Source: CBDDKZ01 sp965230415 (GTDB lineage: Bacteria > Bacteroidota > Bacteroidia > Cytophagales > JAAEPT01). From it: a stretch of 64,000 bases of DNA. Below, piece after piece: positions 54,019 through 62,154 of the stretch (position 1 is the first letter of the stretch; every line of letters starts with the position of its first letter). Below the pieces are notes generated by a model. That model worked only from the letters and a program-made list of their open reading frames with translations, was not told the origin of the DNA and ran no database searches. The stretch spans positions 620,001-684,000 of the forward strand of contig CBDDKZ010000005.1 of assembly GCA_965230415.1 (NCBI GenBank), read 5' to 3'. The translations under genes were made by a program, and so were the position numbers.

Positions 54019-54037
54019 AATCAGTATGTCTTTAATC

Positions 54038-54340
54038 TTACTTTATCTGAACCTCAACTCCACTTGGAAGTTCAAGTTTCATTAAAGCATCAATTGTTTT
54101 GGTACTCGTAGAATAAATATCTACCAGTCTTTTATAAGTGCACAATTGAAACTGTTCTCGTGACTTTTTATTTACGTGCGGTGAACGTAGAACGGTATAC
54201 TTTTCCTTTTGTGTAGGTAAAGGAATTGGTCCGTTTACTACAGCACCTGTAGTTTTAACAGCACGCACAATTCTTTCACAAGACTTATCGACCAAATTAT
54301 GATCGTAAGATTTAAGTTTTATTCTAATTTTTTGATTCAT
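54038..54340 (-). CDS. rpsJ: 30S ribosomal protein S10
   Basis: 100 residues. Starts MNQKIRIKLKSYDHNLVDKS, with VVNGPIPLPTQKEKYTVLRS and HVNKKSREQF. It works in the small-subunit head and in NusB-dependent antitermination. It follows fusA after 12 nt and belongs to the str unit here, not to the rplC operon, because a terminator and promoter separate the two. Confidence 0.98.
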   Translation of the reverse strand: MNQKIRIKLKSYDHNLVDKSCERIVRAVKTTGAVVNGPIPLPTQKEKYTVLRSPHVNKKSREQFQLCTYKRLVDIYSTSTKTIDALMKLELPSGVEVQIK

Positions 54341-54352
54341 ACCTCCAACACT

Positions 54353-56494
54353 TTATGCGGTAACTCCTGTTTGCTTTTTAATCACTTCCTCAGCAATGTT
54401 CTTTGGTACCTCATCATAATGAGAGAACGTTAATGAAGCAGTTGCTCTACCAGAGGTCAATGTACGTAAATCTGTTACGTAGCCGAATAGTTCTGATAAA
54501 GGTACATGTGCTTTAATAATCTGAGCACCACCTTTAACTTCCATACCCTGCATTATACCTCTTCTTTTATTCAAGTCACCAGTTACAGAACCCGTATATT
54601 CATCAGGAGAAACAACTTCTACCCCCATGATTGGTTCTAATAATTTTGGACCTGCGTTAGGACAAGATGATTTGAAGCCCATTCTTGCAGCTAATTCGAA
54701 AGAAAGGTTATCTGAATCAACATCATGGAATGAACCGTGATACAATCTTACCTTTAACGTATCAACCGGGAAACCAGCCAATACGCCATTCTTCATAGCT
54801 TGTGTAAATCCTTTTTCAATAGAAGGTATGAATTCCTTGGGAATTACTCCTCCTTTGATTTCATCAACAAATTGAAGCCCTTCCTTTTCCTTAAACTCTT
54901 CATCTACCGGGCCAATCTCAAATACGATATCAGCGAACTTACCACGACCACCAGATTGCTTTTTATAAACTTCTTTATGTTCAACACTAGAAGTAATACA
55001 TTCTTTATAAGCAACCTGCGGTGCACCCTGATTAATCTCAACTTTGAACTCTCTTTTAAGACGATCAATAATGATTTCCAGGTGAAGTTCACCCATACCC
55101 CTTAAAACAGTTTGACCTGTCTCTTCATCGGTATTAACTCTTAAAGTAGGATCTTCTTCTATAAGTTTACCTATAGCCATTCCCAGTTTATCAACATCCG
55201 CTTGTGTTTTAGCTTCAATGGCATAACCAATTACCGGTTCTGGGAAAGTCATAGACTCCAATATTACAGGGTTCTTCTCATCACATAGTGTATCCCCTGT
55301 TTTTATATCTTTAAAACCAACACCTGCACAAATATCACCCGCTTCTACAAAGTCAATCGGGTTTTGTTTGTTAGAGTGCATTTGCATCAGACGAGAAATA
55401 CGCTCCTTCTTACCAGTACGTGGATTATAAACATAAGAACCTGCATCCAATTTTCCTGAATAAGCTCTTAAGAAGCACAATCTACCAACATAAGGGTCAG
55501 TAGCGATTTTGAAGGCTAATGCCGAGAAAGGATCTTCCGGAGTAGGTCTTCTTATTATTTTCTCTTCACTGTTAGGATCCGTTCCTTCCATATCTGGCAC
55601 ATCCAATGGTGATGGAAGAAATTCAATAACAGCATCTAAGAGGGCCTGCACACCTTTATTTTTGAATGCCGAACCGCACATTACAGGAGACATAGACATG
55701 TCTAATACGGCACTTCGAATAGCAGCAACAATTTCTGCTTTACTAATACTATCCGGATCTTCGAAGAATTTTTCCATTAAGCCTTCATCATAGGCCGCAA
55801 CTTCTTCGATTAATTTCGCACGGTAAGTTTCAACTTCATCTGCGATATCTTCCGGAATATCAATTACTTTATAGGTTTTACCCTGATCGTCCTCATTCCA
55901 AACAATTGCTTCGTTCGTAATAAGGTCAACAACGCCTTTAAAATCATCTTCAGCACCTATTGGAATTTGCAAAGGTACAGGATTGGCACCTAGCTTTTCC
56001 TTAATTTCATTGACAGCGTTCATAAAATCAGCACCAGCTCTATCCATTTTGTTAACGAAACAGATACGAGGTACGTTATATTTATCAGCTTGTCTCCATA
56101 CGGTCTCCGATTGAGGCTCTACTCCAGATACTGCGCAAAAAAGTGCAACCGCACCATCTAATACTCTTAACGAACGCTCCACCTCAACAGTAAAGTCAAC
56201 GTGTCCGGGAGTATCAATGATATTTACTTTATACGATTCTGTTTTTCCCTGAATAGGTTCACCTTGTTCTGTAGGAAAGTTCCAGTTCGTAGTTGTAGCC
56301 GCAGAAGTAATTGTAATACCTCTTTCTTGTTCTTGCTCCATCCAGTCCATGGTAGCCGCACCATCGTGAACTTCTCCAATTTTATGGGTCAATCCTGTGT
56401 AATAAAGGATACGTTCCGTGGTGGTTGTCTTACCAGCATCGATGTGCGCCATGATGCCGATGTTTCTTGTGTGCTTTAAGTCGATCTTGGCCAT
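54353..56494 (-). CDS. fusA: Translation elongation factor G
   Basis: 713 residues, full length. The GTPase motifs are all present: AHIDAGKTTTTERILYYTG, DTPGHVDFTVEVERSL, and NKMDRAGA. Domain IV and V markers include RGMGELHLEIIIDRL and SGRATASLTFSHYDEVP. It moves tRNA and mRNA during translocation. It lies 8 nt behind rpsG and 12 before rpsJ. No tuf gene follows, unlike in E. coli. Confidence 0.98.
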   Translation of the reverse strand: MAKIDLKHTRNIGIMAHIDAGKTTTTERILYYTGLTHKIGEVHDGAATMDWMEQEQERGITITSAATTTNWNFPTEQGEPIQGKTESYKVNIIDTPGHVDFTVEVERSLRVLDGAVALFCAVSGVEPQSETVWRQADKYNVPRICFVNKMDRAGADFMNAVNEIKEKLGANPVPLQIPIGAEDDFKGVVDLITNEAIVWNEDDQGKTYKVIDIPEDIADEVETYRAKLIEEVAAYDEGLMEKFFEDPDSISKAEIVAAIRSAVLDMSMSPVMCGSAFKNKGVQALLDAVIEFLPSPLDVPDMEGTDPNSEEKIIRRPTPEDPFSALAFKIATDPYVGRLCFLRAYSGKLDAGSYVYNPRTGKKERISRLMQMHSNKQNPIDFVEAGDICAGVGFKDIKTGDTLCDEKNPVILESMTFPEPVIGYAIEAKTQADVDKLGMAIGKLIEEDPTLRVNTDEETGQTVLRGMGELHLEIIIDRLKREFKVEINQGAPQVAYKECITSSVEHKEVYKKQSGGRGKFADIVFEIGPVDEEFKEKEGLQFVDEIKGGVIPKEFIPSIEKGFTQAMKNGVLAGFPVDTLKVRLYHGSFHDVDSDNLSFELAARMGFKSSCPNAGPKLLEPIMGVEVVSPDEYTGSVTGDLNKRRGIMQGMEVKGGAQIIKAHVPLSELFGYVTDLRTLTSGRATASLTFSHYDEVPKNIAEEVIKKQTGVTA

Positions 56495-56502
56495 TTCAGG
56501 TC

Positions 56503-56970
56503 CTAAATTTTAAAATGTGAGAATGCTTTATTGGCGTCTGCCATTCTATGCGTATCGTCTTTTTTCTTAACAGCTGCACCTTCTCCTTTAGAAGCGGCCA
56601 TTATTTCACCAGCAAGTTTTTCAACCATGGTGTTTTCGTGACGTAAACGAGCATATTTAATCATCCATTTCATACCAAGTGCTAGTTTTCTTTCTGGTCT
56701 AACTTCACTTGGTACCTGAAATGTAGCGCCCCCAACCCTTCTACTCTTCACCTCAACAGCAGGGCATACATTATTTAGCGCCTTTTTCCAAGTTTCTAAA
56801 CCTGATTCACCTGTCTTTTCTTCGATAAGATCACAAGCTCCATAGAAAATGGAATAAGAAATCGATTTTTTACCATCCAACATCAAGTTGTTCACAAACT
56901 TAGTCACCATAGTATCCTTGAACTTAGGATCGGGTAACAAGTAACGTTTTTTTGGTTTAGCTTTTCTCAT
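56503..56970 (-). CDS. rpsG: 30S ribosomal protein S7
   Basis: 155 residues. Starts MRKAKPKKRYLLPDPKFKDT; VKSRRVGGATFQVPSEVRPE and NTMVEKLAGEIMAASKGEGA are conserved. It starts assembly of the head. Twelve nucleotides behind rpsL. Confidence 0.98.
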   Translation of the reverse strand: MRKAKPKKRYLLPDPKFKDTMVTKFVNNLMLDGKKSISYSIFYGACDLIEEKTGESGLETWKKALNNVCPAVEVKSRRVGGATFQVPSEVRPERKLALGMKWMIKYARLRHENTMVEKLAGEIMAASKGEGAAVKKKDDTHRMADANKAFSHFKI

Positions 56971-56982
56971 TTTTTAGCGCAA

Positions 56983-57357
56983 TTATTTTTTAGGCTTTTT
57001 AGCCCCATATTTTGATCTTCTTTGAAGTCTTCCTTCTACTCCGGCAGTATCTAACGCACCACGAATTATGTGATAACGTACACCTGGAAGGTCTTTTACT
57101 CTTCCTCCTCTGATCAGAACTATCGAGTGTTCCTGAAGGTTATGTCCTTCACCTGGTATATAGGCATTTACTTCGTTTCCATTGGTAAGTCGAACCCTTG
57201 CCACTTTTCTCATAGCAGAGTTAGGCTTCTTTGGTGTTGTCGTGTACACCCTCGTACATACCCCTCTACGTTGTGGACAAGCATCCAATGCCGGAGATTT
57301 CGATTTAGAAACAATCTCCTTTCTACCCTTTCTTACTAATTGTTGAATCGTAGGCAT
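56983..57357 (-). CDS. rpsL: 30S ribosomal protein S12
   Basis: 124 residues. Starts MPTIQQLVRKGRKEIVSKSK. The decoding-centre loops TTPKKPNSAMRKVARVRL and GGRVKDLPGVRYHIIRG have the usual lysines, so no streptomycin-resistance change is visible. First gene of the rpsL-rpsG-fusA-rpsJ unit. Confidence 0.98.
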   Translation of the reverse strand: MPTIQQLVRKGRKEIVSKSKSPALDACPQRRGVCTRVYTTTPKKPNSAMRKVARVRLTNGNEVNAYIPGEGHNLQEHSIVLIRGGRVKDLPGVRYHIIRGALDTAGVEGRLQRRSKYGAKKPKK

Positions 57358-57395
57358 TTATCGCTTATTTAATTCTTTTCGAAAATTTCGGACTG

Positions 57396-57426
57396 CAAAG
57401 GTAGAAAATAAAACATTCTCTACCAA
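57396..57426 (-). promoter_or_regulatory. Promoter of the rpsL operon
   Basis: On the minus strand TTG (57426-57424), a 20-nt spacer and TACCTTTG (57403-57396), a perfect match. The TTG overlaps the small hairpin TTCTCT/AGAGAA (57416-57431) that may end the rpoBC unit. Predicted start near 57389; leader about 32 nt. Confidence 0.75.
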
Positions 57427-57452
57427 GAGAAAAGTCCTTTATTTAGCAGCAT

Positions 57453-57776
57453 CTATGCTTCCCCCATTTCCCCACCAAAATTCATAGGAAACTGAGGTAA
57501 TTCGCTGGACTGTTTTATGGTCCCAAAAGATGCTTCATATTTATTAATATTGTCTTGTAATGCCATGAGCATGCGTTTAGCATGCTCAGGTGTTATTACA
57601 ATTCTAGATTTTACTTTAGCTTTAGGCACACCAGGCATTAAGCGAATGAAATCAATTACAAATTCACTATTCGAATGAGCAATCATCGCCAAGTTCGCGT
57701 ATTCACCTTCTGCTACCTCTTCCGATAGTTCAATGTTAATTTGATTCGAGTTCTTCCCTGATTTTTCTTCAGCCAT
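57453..57776 (-). CDS. DUF3467 family protein
   Basis: 107 residues. Recognised from INIELSEEVAEGEYANLAMI, a central HSNSEFVIDFIRLMPGVPKA and the SRIVITPEHAKRMLMALQDN segment. This is a small cytosolic domain of unknown function; it often lies directly behind rpoC in Bacteroidota. It starts 11 nt after the rpoC stop and is very likely cotranscribed with it, which suggests, but does not prove, a link to transcription. Confidence 0.88.
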   Translation of the reverse strand: MAEEKSGKNSNQINIELSEEVAEGEYANLAMIAHSNSEFVIDFIRLMPGVPKAKVKSRIVITPEHAKRMLMALQDNINKYEASFGTIKQSSELPQFPMNFGGEMGEA

Positions 57777-57787
57777 TTTTAATTTAA

Positions 57788-60700
57788 TTAATGTTGATAT
57801 TCTTCGCGTTCTACACGTTCGGAACCTGATTTTTTTGATGCGAGTAAGGTCTCATATTCCTCTTTACTACCAACAATCAAATTGTTATATTGACGTTGCC
57901 CCGTTCCTGCAGGTATTAAGTGCCCTACAATTACGTTTTCTTTCAGTCCTAACAGTGCATCTTCTTTACCTCTAATTGATGCTTCACTAAGCACCTTTGT
58001 AGTCTCCTGGAAGGAAGCAGCTGAAATAAAGCTTTCAGTACCAAGTGATGCCTGTGTTATACCTTGTAGTGTTGGCTTTGATACGGCAGGTTCTGCCTCT
58101 CTAACCTCTACCAGTTTCATATCTTTACGCCTCAATTGAGAATTTTCATCGCGTAATCTACGTGCAGTGATAATTTGTCCTGGCTTCAATTCACTTGAAT
58201 CACCAGCTTCAATAACCACTTTCACATCGAGTATACTATCATTTTCTTCACTGAACGCATTCTTTTCAACCACTTGACCAGGCAAGAAGCTGGTATCACC
58301 GGCATCGATGATCTCTACCTTACGCATCATTTGACGAACGATACATTCTATATGTTTGTCATTAATTTTCACCCCTTGAAGACGGTAAACATCCTGAATT
58401 TCATTTACAAGATATTCTTGTACGGCTGTTGGACCTTTGATCGCCAAAATATCATTAGGAGTAATGGCACCATCTGATAATGGATAACCTGCCTTAACAT
58501 AATCATTGTCTTGAACAAGTATATGTTTGGATAGCGATACGAGGTACTTTTTCTTCACTCCATCTTTAGATTCAATGAAAATTTCTCTATTACCTCTTTT
58601 GATACCACCATAAGTTACCACACCGTCAATTTCAGTAACTACGGCCGGGTTCGAAGGATTCCTTGCTTCGAAAAGCTCGGTAACTCTTGGAAGACCACCT
58701 GTAATATCTTTCGTTTTACCTGATGTTCTTGGGATTTTAACAAGTACCTGACCAGACTTCACAGCCTCTCCATCTCCAATAGACAAGTGAGCCCCTACTG
58801 GAATACTATAAGAACGTTCTTCTTCACCTTTACCTTTAACTATGATAGTCGGGTTCTTCGTCTTATCTTTTGAATCTACAATCACCTTTTCTCTGTGACC
58901 AGTGTGTTCATCTGACTCTTCGCGATATGTAACACCTTCTTCGATGGATTCGAATTCAATTTTACCGTCGAATTCAGAAACTATTACCGCATTGTAAGGA
59001 TCCCAGTTACAAATCATATCACCTTTTGAAACCTTGTCGCCCTCTACAAAATAGAGAATCGAACCATAAGGTATATGGTGACTGACTAAGGTCTTTTTGG
59101 ATTTTGGTTCTACAATTCGAACTTCACCCGCACGCCCAAGAACGATTTTCTCTTTCTCGCCTTCATCATTAGTTGTTTCGACGAAACGCAAATCATCAAA
59201 CTCCAACACTCCTTCAAACTTAGCAGGAATACTTGCTTCTACAGCAATGTTAGAAGCTGTACCACCAACGTGGAATGTACGTAAAGTCAGCTGTGTTCCT
59301 GGTTCACCAATAGATTGAGCTGCAATAACCCCACATGCTTCACCAATATTTACCAACTGCCCTGTTGCCAGGTTTCTACCATAACACTTCCTACAAACAC
59401 CACGCTTGGTTTCACAGGTAAGTACCGATCTTATTTCAACAGTTTCAATTCCTATATCTTCGATATTTTGAGAAATTTTTTCCGAAAACTCCTCACCTGC
59501 CTTTAGAATCAAATCATTCGTCTCCGGATGGTATATATCGTGAACAGACACTCTTCCTAAAATTCTGTCAGAAAGCGGTTCAATAATGTCCTCATTTTCC
59601 TTTAAGGCAGCAACTTCAACACCTCTCAGTGTTCCACAATCTTCTTCATTCACCACAACATCTTGTGCTACATCGACCAAACGACGTGTCAGGTAACCTG
59701 CATCAGCCGTTTTAAGTGCGGTATCGGCAAGACCTTTACGCGCACCATGCGTAGAAATGAAGTACTCAATCACATCTAATCCTTCTTTAAAATTAGAAAG
59801 AATAGGGTTTTCGATAATTGCCCCTACTGAACCTGACAAGTTTTTCTGAGGTTTAGCCATCAAACCTCTCATTCCTCCTAGCTGTCTGATTTGCTCTCTA
59901 GAACCACGTGCTCCTGAGTGCATCATCATAAAGATTGAGTTGAAACCTTGTTCGTCATTTTCAAGTTGGACCATTAAAGTCTCCGTAAGTTGTGTGTTCA
60001 CACGCGTCCAGATATCAATCACCTGATTATAACGCTCATTGTCGGTAATAAGTCCCATTAGGTAATTATTCCATACACCGTCAACTTCTTCCTTGGCAGA
60101 TGATACTAACTCTTCCTTGGCTTCCGGTATCTTAACATCGTTCAATCCAATAGAAAGACCTCCTTTATATGCTTGATGGAATCCTAATTGTTTTATATCA
60201 TCCAGGAATTTAGCTGTTTTAGCTACTCCTGCTACTTTATATACATTGGCAATGATTTGCTGAAGCTTCTTTTTAGTAAGAAGTTCGTCCACATAGCCCA
60301 TTTCTTCCGGTACGCGTAAGTTAAATAGTACACGTCCGGCCACTGTTTCTATTATCTCCTCCTTAAATTCTCCGCTTTCAGATCTTGTAATCGCCTTAAC
60401 TTTTATATTGGCATGCTTTGACAAGCTTCCTTCGTTAATTGCAATTACTACTTCTTCAAGTCCATAGAATGTCATTCCTTCACCCTGGATAGGATGTTTT
60501 TCTTCAGACTTTCTTCCTTTAGTCAAATAGTACAAACCTAAAACCATATCCTGTGATGGAACAGCAATAGGAGCACCATTTGCAGGGTTAAGTATATTAT
60601 GAGAAGCTAACATCAAAATACTAGCCTCAAGTACGGCAGCATGACCTAGCGGTACATGAACAGCCATTTGGTCACCATCAAAATCGGCGTTAAAAGCCGT

Positions 60701-62104
60701 ACAAACCAATGGGTGTAACTGTATTGCTTTACCTTCTATCAATTTAGGTTGAAAAGCCTGAATTCCAAGCCTATGAAGTGTAGGAGCCCTGTTCAATAGT
60801 ACTGGATGACCTTTCAGAACATTCTCCAAAATATCCCACACTACAGGATCCTTTCTATCGACAATTTTCTTAGCCGACTTCACGGTCTTCACAATACCTC
60901 TTTCTATTAGTTTTCTAATAATGAATGGCTTGAATAATTCAGCAGCCATATCTTTAGGAAGTCCACACTCGTGAAGTTTCAACTCAGGACCAACGACAAT
61001 TACTGAACGACCTGAATAATCGACCCTTTTACCTAGTAAGTTCTGACGGAAACGTCCTTGTTTACCTTTAAGCATATCACTTAACGACTTCAGGGCTCTA
61101 TTACCATCTGCTTTAACAGCATTCACTTTTCTGGAATTATCGAATAATGAATCAACTGCTTCCTGAAGCATACGCTTCTCATTCCTCAATATTACTTCAG
61201 GAGCTTTTATTTCTATTAATCTTTTCAGACGATTATTTCTGATGATAACACGTCTATAGAGGTCATTTAGATCTGACGTTGCGAATCGACCCCCGTCCAG
61301 AGGTACCAGAGGTCTAAGTTCTGGTGGAATAACCGGTACCATGCGAACAATCATCCACTCTGGTCTGTTTTCCACACGTGATCTTGCATCACGAAATGCT
61401 TCTACAACTTTAAGGCGCTTAAGTGCTTCTCCTTTTCTTTGTTGCGAAGTATCATTTGCTGCTTTATGACGCAATTCGTAAGAAAGGTTATCAAGGTCAA
61501 TCCTTGATAATAGCATTTCCAAAGCGTCTGCTCCCATTTTGGCAATAAACTTCTCCGGATCGGTATCTTCGAGCAATTGATTTTCACGTGGAAGCTTATC
61601 AATTATGTCCAAATATTCATCTTCCGTTAAGAAGTCGAGGTATTCAATTCCGTCCTCAGCCTTAACTCCAGACTGAATAACCACATAGCGCTCATAATAG
61701 ATAATTTGATCAAGTTTCTTCGTAGGAAGACCCAGCAAATAACCAATTTTATTTGGCAAAGACCTGAAATACCAAATATGTGCAACAGGAACAACTAATT
61801 CAATGTGTCCCATGCGCTCACGGCGAACTTTTTTCTCAGTTACCTCAACACCGCAGCGGTCACAAATTATTCCCTTATATCTTATTCGTTTATATTTTCC
61901 ACAATGACATTCCCAGTCCTTAACAGGACCAAAAATACGCTCGCAAAACAAGCCCCCCATCTCCGGTTTGTAAGTACGGTAATTGATGGTCTCTGGCTGT
62001 GTTACTTCACCATGCGAATTCTCAAGAATAGATTCAGGTGATGCGAGACTAATCGTTACTTTTGAAAAATCCTGATTAACCTTCTTATTTTTTCTAAAAG
62101 CCAT
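57788..62104 (-). CDS. rpoC: RNA polymerase beta' subunit
   Basis: 1438 residues. The N-terminal zinc site has CHCGKYKRIRYKGIICDRCG. The catalytic loop NADFDGDQMAVHVPLG carries the three magnesium-binding aspartates (near 60680). A second zinc-type cluster is CETKRGVCRKCYGRN. The bridge-helix and trigger-loop region (SGARGSREQIRQLGGMRG) is intact. Fifty nucleotides behind rpoB; the DUF3467 gene follows. Confidence 0.98.
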   Translation of the reverse strand: MAFRKNKKVNQDFSKVTISLASPESILENSHGEVTQPETINYRTYKPEMGGLFCERIFGPVKDWECHCGKYKRIRYKGIICDRCGVEVTEKKVRRERMGHIELVVPVAHIWYFRSLPNKIGYLLGLPTKKLDQIIYYERYVVIQSGVKAEDGIEYLDFLTEDEYLDIIDKLPRENQLLEDTDPEKFIAKMGADALEMLLSRIDLDNLSYELRHKAANDTSQQRKGEALKRLKVVEAFRDARSRVENRPEWMIVRMVPVIPPELRPLVPLDGGRFATSDLNDLYRRVIIRNNRLKRLIEIKAPEVILRNEKRMLQEAVDSLFDNSRKVNAVKADGNRALKSLSDMLKGKQGRFRQNLLGKRVDYSGRSVIVVGPELKLHECGLPKDMAAELFKPFIIRKLIERGIVKTVKSAKKIVDRKDPVVWDILENVLKGHPVLLNRAPTLHRLGIQAFQPKLIEGKAIQLHPLVCTAFNADFDGDQMAVHVPLGHAAVLEASILMLASHNILNPANGAPIAVPSQDMVLGLYYLTKGRKSEEKHPIQGEGMTFYGLEEVVIAINEGSLSKHANIKVKAITRSESGEFKEEIIETVAGRVLFNLRVPEEMGYVDELLTKKKLQQIIANVYKVAGVAKTAKFLDDIKQLGFHQAYKGGLSIGLNDVKIPEAKEELVSSAKEEVDGVWNNYLMGLITDNERYNQVIDIWTRVNTQLTETLMVQLENDEQGFNSIFMMMHSGARGSREQIRQLGGMRGLMAKPQKNLSGSVGAIIENPILSNFKEGLDVIEYFISTHGARKGLADTALKTADAGYLTRRLVDVAQDVVVNEEDCGTLRGVEVAALKENEDIIEPLSDRILGRVSVHDIYHPETNDLILKAGEEFSEKISQNIEDIGIETVEIRSVLTCETKRGVCRKCYGRNLATGQLVNIGEACGVIAAQSIGEPGTQLTLRTFHVGGTASNIAVEASIPAKFEGVLEFDDLRFVETTNDEGEKEKIVLGRAGEVRIVEPKSKKTLVSHHIPYGSILYFVEGDKVSKGDMICNWDPYNAVIVSEFDGKIEFESIEEGVTYREESDEHTGHREKVIVDSKDKTKNPTIIVKGKGEEERSYSIPVGAHLSIGDGEAVKSGQVLVKIPRTSGKTKDITGGLPRVTELFEARNPSNPAVVTEIDGVVTYGGIKRGNREIFIESKDGVKKKYLVSLSKHILVQDNDYVKAGYPLSDGAITPNDILAIKGPTAVQEYLVNEIQDVYRLQGVKINDKHIECIVRQMMRKVEIIDAGDTSFLPGQVVEKNAFSEENDSILDVKVVIEAGDSSELKPGQIITARRLRDENSQLRRKDMKLVEVREAEPAVSKPTLQGITQASLGTESFISAASFQETTKVLSEASIRGKEDALLGLKENVIVGHLIPAGTGQRQYNNLIVGSKEEYETLLASKKSGSERVEREEYQH

Positions 62105-62154
62105 GTTTTATTATTTATACTTTTAATTAAGTAACAATTCTTTATTAAGGATTA

